From positions 1 to 64,000 of the forward strand of contig CAXSDP010000002.1 of NCBI GenBank assembly GCA_964235705.1: DNA of 64,000 nt, read 5' to 3'. Positions within the stretch are counted from its first letter, which is position 1. Each line of letters starts with the position of its first letter. The notes beneath the pieces were generated by a model that was given only the letters and a program-made list of their open reading frames with translations, was not told the DNA's origin and ran no database searches. This DNA is from RH-AL1 sp964235705 (lineage in GTDB: Bacteria; Pseudomonadota; Alphaproteobacteria; Rhizobiales; Beijerinckiaceae). Below are positions 1 to 10,192 of this stretch, piece after piece. Position numbers and translations under genes: made by a program.

Positions 1-270
1 CGCGAGTTTCTCGATTACCTCAAAAGCCTGATCGCCGACCGCCGCGCCCACCCCAGTGCCGTCGGCGGCGATCGCGGCACCCGCGTCGGCGCGGGTCGCG
101 GCGCCCCGCAGGGCGGCGATTTCGGCGCGCGCGGTGGATCGCGGTTCGCCGGCTACGATAGGTCGCGCGGCGGCGAGCGCGGTTTTCGGCACAGGTTCAC
201 GCGCTTCATCCCACCGTATTGCCGGGGGTTCCGTCGCGCGTTCGGTCGTTGCCGCCGCTTCTATCTCTGA
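1..270 (+). CDS. Partial protein with Gly/Arg-rich C-terminal tail, unknown function
   Basis: The frame is open from base 1 to a TGA at 268-270 and gives 89 residues of a protein whose start lies outside the window. The first 18 residues look like an amphipathic helix (EFLDYLKSLIADRR). The rest is rich in Gly, Arg, Ser and Phe (GGDFGARGGSRF, RSRGGERGF) and resembles a nucleic-acid-binding low-complexity tail. The opposite strand is also open over the whole stretch with a reasonable composition, so the strand is not certain. I do not recognise the family. Confidence 0.35.
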   Translation, partial: REFLDYLKSLIADRRAHPSAVGGDRGTRVGAGRGAPQGGDFGARGGSRFAGYDRSRGGERGFRHRFTRFIPPYCRGFRRAFGRCRRFYL

Positions 271-347
271 CCCGGCGTCCGTGATCGCATGAAGCCCACC
301 GCACCACCCCCGCGACGGGTGGTGCGGACCCCACGAACCGTGCCGCC

Positions 348-1280
348 TCACCGCACGAAGGCGAGGTAGCCCGACACGGTGAGCACCGACACGACCGTGG
401 AGACAAGTACGACCTGGCAGGTGACGTCCGCTTCACGGTCGTAGAATTCAGCCAGCATGAAGGGTCCCGTCCCCGTCGGGAGCGCGGAAAGCAGCACCGC
501 CGTGTGGGTGAGCGACGGCGACAGGCCGAACGTCGCCGCGAGGCCCCAGGCGACGACGGGATGGAGGAGGAGCTTGAAGCCGACGAGGAGCGTGGTCGCG
601 CCGTAATCCCGCCCCCCGGCGTCCCGCTCCGCCGCCAGGAACAGCCCGAGCGCGACGAGCGCGCAAGGCGAGGCGGCCCCGCCCAACAGCTTGAGGAAGG
701 TTTCGACCGGCACCGGCACGGCGAGTCCGACGATCGGCACCAGGGCGCCGAGTGCCGGTGCGACGAGCAGCGGGTTGCGCACCAGCGATCCCGCCACCTT
801 GAGGACGAGCCGGCCACGCCGCTTCTCCGTTTGCAGGCCGACCTCGATCAGGATGATCGCGATCGCGAAGGTGACGCAGGCGGTCAGGATCGTCGCGATC
901 AGCGTCGGCGCCATCGCGTCGCGGCCGAGCGCGACCAGCGCGAGCGGGAAACCTACGAAGCCCACGTTGGCGTAGCCGGCGTTGAGGCCATCGATGGCGG
1001 CATCCGCCAAGTGCCGGGGGCGGCGCAACCGGATCACGACCGTCAGCGCGAAAACCGCCAGGGCGCTCAGGCCGAAGGTCGCGATGAAGCCGGGTTGCCA
1101 GATCTCCGCCCAGTCGGCATGGGCGACGATGTCGAACAGCAGGGCCGGCAATGCGAGGGCGACGACGAACCGGTTGAGTTCCGACGACGCGTTGGGGCCG
1201 AGGAAGCGCAGGCGTCGAGCCAACCAGCCCGCGAAGATCAGCGCGAAGATGGGCAGCACAACCAACAAGGTCGAGAACAT
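348..1280 (-). CDS. AEC-family (auxin efflux carrier type) permease
   Basis: A 310-residue integral membrane protein with about ten hydrophobic segments spread over its whole length and the AEC-family opening (MFSTLLVVLPIFALIFAGWL). The centre carries the family's Asn- and Gly-containing membrane stretch (NAGYANVGFVGFPLALVALG). Members are secondary transporters in the inner membrane; bacterial examples move malonate, other small carboxylates or unknown solutes, and the substrate cannot be read from sequence. Length is normal for the family. The gene stands alone, 470 bp downstream of thiC on the same strand, so co-transcription is doubtful. Family call strong, substrate unknown. Confidence 0.88.
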   Translation of the reverse strand: MFSTLLVVLPIFALIFAGWLARRLRFLGPNASSELNRFVVALALPALLFDIVAHADWAEIWQPGFIATFGLSALAVFALTVVIRLRRPRHLADAAIDGLNAGYANVGFVGFPLALVALGRDAMAPTLIATILTACVTFAIAIILIEVGLQTEKRRGRLVLKVAGSLVRNPLLVAPALGALVPIVGLAVPVPVETFLKLLGGAASPCALVALGLFLAAERDAGGRDYGATTLLVGFKLLLHPVVAWGLAATFGLSPSLTHTAVLLSALPTGTGPFMLAEFYDREADVTCQVVLVSTVVSVLTVSGYLAFVR

Positions 1281-1749
1281 CGGGGACCGATCGGCGGAGG
1301 CGAGTCGATCGACCTTCTAAGGGCCGGATGATGGAAAACCAACGCGCGGGTGGGGCCGCCGCGATGGGGCTGCCGGTCCTCGCGGCGGCGGCTCCAATGC
1401 CATCGAGGGTCGGGCACGAGCCTCGACGAGGCGAGCGATGCCGTCGTGCCATCCCGTCAGTTGACCAAGCCCGATCGCGGATGCGTCATCCGAGGCGAGG
1501 CCACCGCGCTCGCGAACGCCATCAAATCGCTCGTGCCCGCCGGCCGGGCCGCCACGCCCCTCCCCGTCAACGCGCCGCTCGCTCCGAACGGTCCCGAAGC
1601 TTGCCGGCCGGTGTGAGGAAGCGCGACATCCTCGCCGTCACGACGGGCGCGGCGGGGCAACCCAGGCGTGAAGGATGACTGCTGGGGCTGGGGCGGCGGC
1701 CCCTGGATCGCTTCGCCCGCCGCTCGCGATGACGGGGTGATGTTCGACG
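1281..1749. other. Intergenic region between thiC and the AEC permease
   Basis: No convincing gene is seen in these 469 bases. Short open frames exist on both strands but none has a recognisable protein, a good ribosome binding site or consistent codon use. The thiC-proximal part holds an interspersed-repeat-like element, listed separately. Confidence 0.5.
1668..1741 (-). repeat. Interspersed extragenic repeat of Rhizobiales type
   Basis: Read on the minus strand this begins GTCATCGCGAGCGGCGGGCG and continues through AAGCGATCCAGG and a C-rich stretch. From memory it matches the common alphaproteobacterial extragenic element that reads GTCATTGCGAGCG...GAAGCAATCCAG. It sits just after the thiC stop codon, the usual position for such elements. 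The copy looks diverged. Only one copy of this type is present in the window, so the call rests on resemblance rather than on internal copies. Confidence 0.5.
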
Positions 1750-3618
<1,869 letters not shown>

Positions 3619-3683
3619 CGCGGTCTCCATGTCCGAAGGACGCGGGGAAGGCGGGCAATGGGCGGGGGAAGGCCGCCGCTGCC

Positions 3684-3762
3684 GGTCCCTGCGCTGGCAT
3701 TACCCAGGTTCAGGTTCGAAGGGTATGATCTCAGCCGCTTGTCCAGCAGCACCCCTGTGGCC
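3684..3762 (-). promoter_or_regulatory. TPP riboswitch (THI element) upstream of thiC
   Basis: On the minus strand the leader contains, in order, GGGGTGCT, GGCTGAGAT, ACCCTT, GAACCTGAACCTGGGTAATG and CCAGCGCAGGGA. These are the conserved blocks of the thiamine pyrophosphate aptamer: the pyrimidine-sensing CUGAGA bulge and the pyrophosphate-sensing helix. The element ends about 65 bases before the thiC start. An expression platform is not obvious. In GC-rich proteobacteria this class usually acts by hiding the ribosome binding site, and that is the likely mode here. Confidence 0.96.
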
Positions 3763-3785
3763 AGCCGTACGCTAACGCGTAAGGT

Positions 3786-3845
3786 CGCGACCCGCAAGCG
3801 TCGCGGGGACGTCGTCCGACCGACTTGGCGTTTCGCCAGAACGCC
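3786..3845. other. Two short inverted repeats between thiC leader and transporter
   Basis: CGCGAC (3786-3791) pairs with GTCGCG (3800-3805), and GGCGTT (3827-3832) pairs with AACGCC (3840-3845). They lie in the divergent promoter region of thiC and the MHS transporter. They could be operators or transcript hairpins; nothing in the sequence decides this. Confidence 0.3.
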
Positions 3846-3879
3846 TTAAAGTCGAGCCTGAGCTTAGGGGGCCTCGACG

Positions 3880-5220
3880 ATGGACGAGCGAACGAACACC
3901 GTTGGAACGAACATCGTCGACGGGGGCCTCGCACCCGGCCGGGCTGGCGGCGCGAAGCGGATGCGCTCCATCGTCATCGGCTCGCTCGGCAACCTCGTCG
4001 AATGGTACGATTTCTACGCCTACACCGCCTTCGCGCTGTACTTCGGGGCGGCGTTCTTCCCGCACAGCGATCCGGTCGCCCAACAGCTGGACGCCGCCGT
4101 GATCTTCGCCGCGACCTTCCTGGCGCGACCGTTCGGCGGCTGGCTGTTCGGCACCCTCGCCGACCGCTACGGGCGGCGGTTGTCGCTCACGCTGTCGGTC
4201 GCCTGCATGTGCTTCGGCTCGCTGCTCATCGCCGTGACCCCCACCTACGCGACGATCGGCATCGCGGCGCCGGTGGTGCTGGCCTTCGCCCGGATCATCG
4301 AGGGGCTGAGCCTCGGCGGCGAGTACGGCGCCAGCGCCGCCTACCTCGCCGAGGTCGCCGACCCCAAGAAGCGCGGCTTCGACACCAGCTTCCAGTACGT
4401 CACGCTGATCGGCGGCCAGCTCACGGCCATCATCGTGCTGCTCGCGCTGCAGAAGTTGTTCCTCACGGAGGCCGAGTTGAAGGCCTGGGGCTGGCGCATC
4501 CCCTTCGTGATCGGCGCCCTGCTCGCGATCTTCACCGCCGTGATGCGACGCGACCTGGAGGAAACGGAGGATTTCAAGCGCGCCAAGGCGACGACCCCGC
4601 GCCTCAGCATCCTGCGCGCGCTGATGAGCTACCCGCGCGAGCTGCTGCTGGTCGTCGGCCTCACGGCGGGCGGCACCGCCGCCTTCTACACCTTCACCAC
4701 CTACATGCAGACCTTCGTCCGCCTGTCGGTCGGCCTGTCCGCGCAGACGACCACGACCGTCGTGTTCGTTTCCCTCCTGTTCGCGGCGGCGCTGCAGCCG
4801 CTCTATGGCGCCTTGTCCGATCGGATCGGGCGCAAGCCGCTGTTGATCTTCTTCGGCGTGGTGGGGACGCTCGCGACCGTCCCGCTGCTGACGCTGATGA
4901 AGGATACCAAGGATCCGGTGGTGGTCTGCCTGCTGATCTGCGCGGCCTGGATCTTCACCGCCGGCTACACCTCCATCAACGCGATCGTGAAGGCCGAACT
5001 GTTCCCCACCGCGATCCGCGCATCGGGCGTCGCCATCCCCTACGCGCTCACCGTCTCGATCTTCGGCGGCACGGCACCGGCGATCGCCCTCAAGTGCAAG
5101 GCGATGGGGCACGAGAGCTGGTTCTATGGCTACCTGTCCGGCGTGATCTTCGTCTCGCTCCTCGTCTACGTCTTCATGCGGGAAACGAAGCGGGAAACCG
5201 CCTTCGGCCGCGCGATCTGA
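3880..5220 (+). CDS. MFS transporter, metabolite:H+ symporter (MHS) family
   Basis: A 446-residue protein with twelve hydrophobic segments. The MHS signature EWYDFY is at about residues 41-46 and the loop RPFGGWLFGTLADRYGRR at about 83-100; GLSLGGEYGAS follows in the fourth helix. Characterised members (KgtP, ProP, ShiA, citrate carriers) import organic acids, betaines or shikimate with protons across the inner membrane. The sequence is closest in feel to the alpha-ketoglutarate permease type, but that substrate is inference. It is transcribed divergently from thiC and followed by a terminator-like hairpin, so it is probably a single-gene unit. Confidence 0.9.
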   Translation: MDERTNTVGTNIVDGGLAPGRAGGAKRMRSIVIGSLGNLVEWYDFYAYTAFALYFGAAFFPHSDPVAQQLDAAVIFAATFLARPFGGWLFGTLADRYGRRLSLTLSVACMCFGSLLIAVTPTYATIGIAAPVVLAFARIIEGLSLGGEYGASAAYLAEVADPKKRGFDTSFQYVTLIGGQLTAIIVLLALQKLFLTEAELKAWGWRIPFVIGALLAIFTAVMRRDLEETEDFKRAKATTPRLSILRALMSYPRELLLVVGLTAGGTAAFYTFTTYMQTFVRLSVGLSAQTTTTVVFVSLLFAAALQPLYGALSDRIGRKPLLIFFGVVGTLATVPLLTLMKDTKDPVVVCLLICAAWIFTAGYTSINAIVKAELFPTAIRASGVAIPYALTVSIFGGTAPAIALKCKAMGHESWFYGYLSGVIFVSLLVYVFMRETKRETAFGRAI

Positions 5221-5270
5221 CGCGGCCGGCAGGCGCCGGGCGCGACCGCCCGTCCACAGCCTGTCCCGGA

Positions 5271-5296
5271 ACCCCGACCGCGACGGGGTCGTTCTT
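5271..5296 (+). terminator. Terminator-like hairpin after the MHS transporter
   Basis: ACCCCG (5271-5276) and CGGGGT (5284-5289) form a six-pair GC stem with a seven-base loop, followed by a weak pyrimidine tract (CGTTCTTCC). It lies 50 bases after the transporter stop codon and just before the ribosome binding site of the next gene. Confidence 0.5.
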
Positions 5297-5319
5297 CCCG
5301 CTCATGGGGAGTGTGGACG

Positions 5320-6390
5320 ATGGCGGCTTCGATGGACCTGTTTCACGAGGCGGTGTCCCGCTTCGCGTCGGGCGAACGCGCACTGGTCATGACCCACAAC
5401 GACGCCGACGGCCTGACCGCCGGCGCGCTGTTCGCCAGGATGTTCGAGCGGCTCGGGCGACCATGCGCCGTCCGCCTCGTGGGCCGGGGCGAGAACCCCT
5501 GGTCGCCCGCGATCCGGGGGGAGTACGCCGGATCGACGTTCGGCGGCCTGATCGTCGCCGACCTCGGCCTGCGCGAGGGCGAGGTGCTGCCGGGCGTACC
5601 GACGATCGTGGTTGACCATCACGTACCGACCGGGATGGCGGGCGGCGCCACGATCATCACCGGATACGGCGCCAACCCGATCCCCTCGACCAGCCTGCTC
5701 GCCCTCCGCTGCGCCGCCGCCATGGTGGACGTCGACGACTTGTTGTGGCTCGCCGCGATCGGGCTGATCGGCGATTACGGCGATAAGGCGCCCTTCCCCG
5801 AACTTGGCCTGGCCAAGGCGCGCTACACCGCCACCGCCCTGCGCGAGGCGACGTCGCTGGTCAACGCGCCCCGTCGTACCGCGAGTGGCGACGCCGCGCC
5901 CGCGCTCGCCCTGCTGATGGCGGCGGACTCGCCCAAGGACGCGATTTCCGGACGGCACGCCGAGGCGGCCATCCTGCGAGCCGCGCGCGAGGAGGTGAAG
6001 GTCGCGGTGGACGTCGGCAAGCGGGTCGGCCCGCGCATCCACGGTGACGTCGCCTTGATCCACCTCGATACGCCGTGCCAGATCCACCCGTTGATCGCCC
6101 AAGCCTGGCGCACCCGCCTCAAGGATAAGATCGTGATCGCCGCTAACCATGGTTATCGCGAGGGCTGGGTTCACTTCGCCGCCCGATCGGCCACCGGGCG
6201 GAACCTCGTCGCGTACCTGCGCGAGGTCGCCCCGCCCGGCGCCGACGAGGCTTACGGCAACGGCCACGAGCAGGCGACCGGTGGGGCGCTGCGATCGAGC
6301 GATTGGCAGGCGTTCCTGCGCAACATCGGCGCGCGGGACCGGGGGGACGGCGACAAGCGGGAAGGCGGCGATCGCAGGGTGGCGGCGTGA
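5320..6390 (+). CDS. DHH-family phosphoesterase (RecJ-like fold)
   Basis: A 356-residue protein with the DHH-superfamily metal-binding motifs in order: HNDADG at about residues 26-31, a VADLG acidic motif near 80, and the name-giving DHH at 99-101. A DHHA1-like C-terminal part follows. The superfamily includes RecJ single-strand exonucleases, NrnA oligoribonucleases and inorganic pyrophosphatases. The call as a metal-dependent nuclease or phosphodiesterase is firm; the exact substrate is not. The ATG at 5320 is preferred because GGGGAG lies eight bases upstream; a GTG at 5311 is the alternative. Its stop codon overlaps the GTG start of the UV endonuclease gene in GTGA, which suggests translational coupling and a shared role in nucleic-acid repair. 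Confidence 0.85.
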   Translation: MAASMDLFHEAVSRFASGERALVMTHNDADGLTAGALFARMFERLGRPCAVRLVGRGENPWSPAIRGEYAGSTFGGLIVADLGLREGEVLPGVPTIVVDHHVPTGMAGGATIITGYGANPIPSTSLLALRCAAAMVDVDDLLWLAAIGLIGDYGDKAPFPELGLAKARYTATALREATSLVNAPRRTASGDAAPALALLMAADSPKDAISGRHAEAAILRAAREEVKVAVDVGKRVGPRIHGDVALIHLDTPCQIHPLIAQAWRTRLKDKIVIAANHGYREGWVHFAARSATGRNLVAYLREVAPPGADEAYGNGHEQATGGALRSSDWQAFLRNIGARDRGDGDKREGGDRRVAA

Positions 6391-7511
6391 GCGACGCCCC
6401 CGCATCCCGGCGGCTCGGCTTCCCCGTCAAGGTCATGATGCGGCCGGACCTGAAGAGCAACGATACCCGGCGCTGGCAGGCCGGCCCGCATTTGCGGACC
6501 TCGCTTGGGTGCCTCGACGCGATCCTCGATCATTGCGCCAAGCATCGCATCCGCATGTACCGGATGTCGTCCGACCTCGCGCCCTACGCCACCCACCCGG
6601 ACATGCCGCAGTTCCACGGCATGGTGAGGGAGAGCGCGGCCGAGTTGCGCGCGATCGGCGCCAAGGCGCGCGCCCTCGACGTCCGCTTATCGTTCCATCC
6701 CTCGCAATACGTCGTCCTGAACAGCCCCGACCCCGAGCTGGTGCGCAAGAGCGCGTGGGACCTGCTGAGCCAGGCCGAGATCCTCGACGCGATGGAACTC
6801 GGCCCCGAGGCGGTGATGGTGATCCATGTCGGGGGCACCTACGGCGATCGCGAGGCGAGCAACGCGCGCTGGGTCGAGACCTGGGCCACCCTGCCCGAGC
6901 CGGTGCGGCGCCGGCTCGTATTGGAACACGACGACATCCGCTTCTCCGCCGACGACGTCCTGTGGATCAACGGCCATACCGGCGTGCCGCTCATCTTCGA
7001 CCACCAGCATTTCCTCTGCCTCAACCCGTCGGGCCGCAACATGATGGGGACGGTGAACGCCATCCTGCGGACATGGCCCGACGGCGTGCGCCCGAAAATC
7101 CATTTCTCCAGCCCGCGAACCGAATTGCGCGAGCTGAAGCGCGCCGTGAGGCCGCCGAAGGAAGTAGCCGATAAGGTCAAGCCCGGCACGAAGCCGGCGA
7201 AGAAGGCGAAGAAGTTTACCACGGTGCAGATCGCCCCGATCTGGACCGGCCACGCCGATTACATCCACCCTTTCGAGTTCATGGGTTTCATGCGCGCGGC
7301 GCGGGACCTCGACTTCGACGTGATGCTGGAAGCCAAGGTCAAGGACATGGCCCTCCTCCGCCTGCGCCCCGACATGCTGCGCTACGCGCCCGACGTCGCC
7401 GCGCAATTCGGACTGCACGAGGCGGAGCAGGCGGTGTTGGAGGCCGAGGATGCCGCGCAGGACGAGCGCGAGGTGGACGATGACGCGGCCGACCGCGACG
7501 AGGCGGCGTAG
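6387..7511 (+). CDS. uvsE: UV damage endonuclease UvsE/UvdE
   Basis: A 374-residue TIM-barrel endonuclease of the UVDE family, which nicks DNA 5' of cyclobutane dimers, 6-4 photoproducts and abasic sites to start alternative excision repair. The family metal-site motifs are visible: HPSQY at 104-108, VIHVGG at 145-150, the Glu of LEHDD at 180, and DHQH at 205-208. A Lys-rich insertion lies near residue 265, and the last 30 residues are acidic and low-complexity, probably disordered. The start is GTG inside the GTGA overlap with the upstream DHH gene; the only ATG upstream in frame would overlap that gene by about 90 bases. UVDE is common in Deinococcus, Bacillus and fungi and patchy in alphaproteobacteria. 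Confidence 0.9.
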   Translation: MSDAPASRRLGFPVKVMMRPDLKSNDTRRWQAGPHLRTSLGCLDAILDHCAKHRIRMYRMSSDLAPYATHPDMPQFHGMVRESAAELRAIGAKARALDVRLSFHPSQYVVLNSPDPELVRKSAWDLLSQAEILDAMELGPEAVMVIHVGGTYGDREASNARWVETWATLPEPVRRRLVLEHDDIRFSADDVLWINGHTGVPLIFDHQHFLCLNPSGRNMMGTVNAILRTWPDGVRPKIHFSSPRTELRELKRAVRPPKEVADKVKPGTKPAKKAKKFTTVQIAPIWTGHADYIHPFEFMGFMRAARDLDFDVMLEAKVKDMALLRLRPDMLRYAPDVAAQFGLHEAEQAVLEAEDAAQDEREVDDDAADRDEAA

Positions 7512-7730
7512 CGACCGATCCGTCTTCCTTGGTGGCGGGTCGGTGGACTCGCCGCGACGTTCGGCGCGATCAGGGAGGGCCGTCGCCGGGCATGCCCTCG
7601 GGCGAGGTCGAGCGCCGTCTCGCGGTCGCCGGCGAGCCCGTGGAGCGCCAACATGTCACGCCGATGCCGGTCCGCATGGAGGTTCGACACGCTCGCGCCG
7701 ATGCGTACTGCGGGATGGCGGCGTGACGCC

Positions 7731-8348
7731 CTAGTCCACCGCCCGCTTGCCAAGGCCGAGCGCGGCGGCCCCCACCGCGAGCGAACCGAGGATCACGGCG
7801 CCGGCCTTGAGCGGGTGCATGGCTGCGGCAGTCCGCATCGCCGACTCGCGTCCGTAGTCGGCCAGCGCGGAATGGCGCGTGAGCCGCTCCGCCAGACGGC
7901 TGAACTCCGCATCGATCCTGTAGGTCTCGTCGAGCGTCTTCTGCAGCAGCGAGGCCGCCGTACCCTCGCCCAGCGCTTCGGCGGCGGCTCGCACCGTCCC
8001 GTAGTTAGCGATGTAGAAATGCGCCGCGAGCTGGCCGTAGGCGATGTTGGCGAGGTCCCGCGCGGCCGGGTCGCGCGCGATCGCCACGCCGGCCTTGTTG
8101 GCGTCCTTGATCGCCTCCATCACCGGGTCGAACGACTTGCGCGGGGCCAACCGGCCCGACGCGAAGACCTCCTCCAGTCGCTTCGCCTGCTTCATGTTCT
8201 GTTTCGCCCCGGCGCGCAGCATCCGCTTCAACAGCGGCGAGGTGGACGTGCGCTCGTTCTCGGCGGCCTGCCGCGCGCCCTGGTGATGCGCGCCGTAGAG
8301 GAGTTCGAGGCCGCCGACGAATTGCGCCCTGACACCGGATGAAACCAT
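7731..8348 (-). CDS. DUF892 (YciE/YciF) ferritin-like protein with C-terminal membrane segment
   Basis: A 205-residue, mostly helical protein of the DUF892 family. It carries the typical helices with Glu and His (LLYGAHHQGARQAAENER, HFYIANYGTVRAAAEALGEG). Family members fold as four-helix ferritin-like bundles and are linked to general stress responses; a di-iron role is suspected rather than proven. The C-terminus has a hydrophobic stretch (AGAVILGSLAVGAAALGLG) that could anchor it in the membrane, a common extension in alphaproteobacterial copies. It stands alone with no operon partner. Confidence 0.8.
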   Translation of the reverse strand: MVSSGVRAQFVGGLELLYGAHHQGARQAAENERTSTSPLLKRMLRAGAKQNMKQAKRLEEVFASGRLAPRKSFDPVMEAIKDANKAGVAIARDPAARDLANIAYGQLAAHFYIANYGTVRAAAEALGEGTAASLLQKTLDETYRIDAEFSRLAERLTRHSALADYGRESAMRTAAAMHPLKAGAVILGSLAVGAAALGLGKRAVD

Positions 8349-8445
8349 GATTCGATATCCTTCGATCGGTCGCGACAGAGTCGCCCAAACCTCAAGGCGC
8401 GAGCGGCGTCCTCCGTTCCCGCTGCGGCGGCGTGGACCGTCCGCG

Positions 8446-10140
8446 TCAGCCAGCCGGTCCGTCGCGCTGCAGACGTAAACCCAGCGCCGCCGTCCGCTCG
8501 AAGGTGGCGGCGCGTTCCCGAGGCGGCAGCTTGCTGAGCAAGGTGCTGAACCGGTCGTAGAAACGCACCCGCCGCTCGTGCTTGCGCCGCCGGCTCCGCG
8601 GCACGGCCGTACGGGCCTCGGCCGCCATCCAGCGTTCGAGGACGAAGGCCTGCTGCCGATCGGATAGTGGCGGCAGGAGTTGGAAGATGACGATGGTCGC
8701 GCAGCCGGCCGCCGTGGTCGCGACGACGCTGTTGAAGATGCCCACGGGGTCGTAGACCATCTTGTTGGTCACGCCCACCGTTGGCAGCAACAGGAAGTTG
8801 AACGCATTGGTGTAGGGCGCGAACGTCTTGCTCGTGATGCCGAAGGCACCGAGGAACAGGAAGGGGAAGAGGCACAGCGCCAATTCCGCGAAGCCGTCGA
8901 GCCGGGGGACGACGAGGAAATCGAGGATCAGCGCGACGACCATGGTGAGGGCGGTGCCGATCGTGAACGTCCTGCTCGAGGCGATGGGCGCGGGACGGGC
9001 GGCGAACAGCGTGCATAGGACGCCGACGAAGAGCACGAAGGTGGCGCCGTTGGGCCATCGTGACCCGACCCAGAAGGCGAAGGCGGCCATGACGCCGATG
9101 AACGTTCGCAGCGCCGCGTAGGACGCGCCCGGGAAGTCGCGGTGCAGCGTGCGTCGGACGTGGTCGAGCCCCGCCGGCTTGTGGCCGGACTGCAGCAGCA
9201 CCAAGCCGGCCCGCGCCTGCTCGAGCGCCCGGTCGAGGGCGCTCAACAGGGACGGGTCGGGCACGAGGGCGGGGGTCGCTATCGAGCGCTCGGGCGCGCC
9301 CTCGCCGCGCCCGGACGGTTCAGGCCCGACCGCCCAGGAGAGCAGCAGCGCGTCGGCGAGGCCCAGCGTCGCCCGCCGCATCGACGCCTTGGTCCCCCGG
9401 CGCCACAGGCCGTCGGTCGCCGCTTCCTCGATGGCGGGGTCGAGATCCTTGATCCGCGTCATCAACCGCGCGGCGTTGGCGGCATCGGCCTCGCCGCGAC
9501 GCAGCGCCCGCGCGGTCGCCGTCACCTCGTCCAGCATGTCCCGGTAGGTCCGCAGCAATCTCCGTCCGCCCCGCGCCGGGATGAAGATCAGCGCCGTCGC
9601 GACATACAAGGTCACGCCCAGCACCACGGCGCTGCCGCGCGACAGGGCGGTGTCGAACGCGTCGAGCGGGTGCCCGAACTGTTCCGTCACCACGATCACC
9701 GCCGTGTAGCCGGACAACGCCGCCGCGTAGGATTGCAGGGCGCGGAACAGGCAGGAGAGGAAGGTGCACAGGGCCAGCCAGATGCTGATGGCGAGGCCGA
9801 AGCTCCACCAGCCCTGCGGGAACAGCGCGACGATCACCAGGCCGGCGCAGACGCCGATGGACGTGCCGAGCAGGCGGTTCATCGCTTTCAGCAGGCTCTG
9901 CGAGCGCGACGCCTGGGCCGTGATGATCACCGTCGAGGCCGCCCAGTAAGGCGCGTCGAGCTGGAGGACCATCGCGATCCAGAGTGCCGCGATGGCGGCG
10001 AGCGAGGCTTGGAGCGCGAAACCGAGGGAGGCGCCGAGACTTCCGGTGAGCGCGAGGAACGCGAGCGTGGACCGGCCGACACCCTTCACTCGTTGGGTCG
10101 CGCCCGTCAGCATCGAGGAGGCGGTGGTCGCGCGGGTCAT
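8446..10140 (-). CDS. FUSC-family inner-membrane exporter-like protein
   Basis: A 564-residue protein with two clusters of transmembrane helices (about residues 25-195 and 350-480) separated by a charged cytoplasmic region, the layout of fusaric-acid-resistance/AaeB/YccS proteins. The N-terminal cluster contains LDAPYWAASTVIITAQASRS, a typical FUSC stretch. Members export aromatic acids or similar amphipathic compounds, usually with a membrane-fusion partner. No HlyD-type partner or LysR regulator lies beside it, so the substrate is unknown. It follows parC on the same strand after a 52-base gap and may be read through from it. Confidence 0.83.
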   Translation of the reverse strand: MTRATTASSMLTGATQRVKGVGRSTLAFLALTGSLGASLGFALQASLAAIAALWIAMVLQLDAPYWAASTVIITAQASRSQSLLKAMNRLLGTSIGVCAGLVIVALFPQGWWSFGLAISIWLALCTFLSCLFRALQSYAAALSGYTAVIVVTEQFGHPLDAFDTALSRGSAVVLGVTLYVATALIFIPARGGRRLLRTYRDMLDEVTATARALRRGEADAANAARLMTRIKDLDPAIEEAATDGLWRRGTKASMRRATLGLADALLLSWAVGPEPSGRGEGAPERSIATPALVPDPSLLSALDRALEQARAGLVLLQSGHKPAGLDHVRRTLHRDFPGASYAALRTFIGVMAAFAFWVGSRWPNGATFVLFVGVLCTLFAARPAPIASSRTFTIGTALTMVVALILDFLVVPRLDGFAELALCLFPFLFLGAFGITSKTFAPYTNAFNFLLLPTVGVTNKMVYDPVGIFNSVVATTAAGCATIVIFQLLPPLSDRQQAFVLERWMAAEARTAVPRSRRRKHERRVRFYDRFSTLLSKLPPRERAATFERTAALGLRLQRDGPAG

Positions 10141-10192
10141 CGTATCATCGCCCCTGTTCGATCCCCACCGCCCCCGCGACGTGTCCGTCTTG

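Noticed and set aside
1..60. Resemblance of EFLDYLKSLIADRRAHP to a cytochrome P450 helix
   Set aside because: The expected next P450 block (GDDL-S-L) does not follow in any frame; too short to call.
3772..5112. 446-codon open frame antisense to the MHS transporter
   Set aside because: Low-complexity His/Arg/Glu-rich translation, typical of an antisense shadow in high-GC DNA; the sense gene has clear family motifs.
7512..7730. Minus-strand frame with a TPR-like stretch (LALHGLAGDRETALDLARGH)
   Set aside because: One short stretch only, overlaps the uvsE 3' end antisense, no start or ribosome site; at most a remnant.
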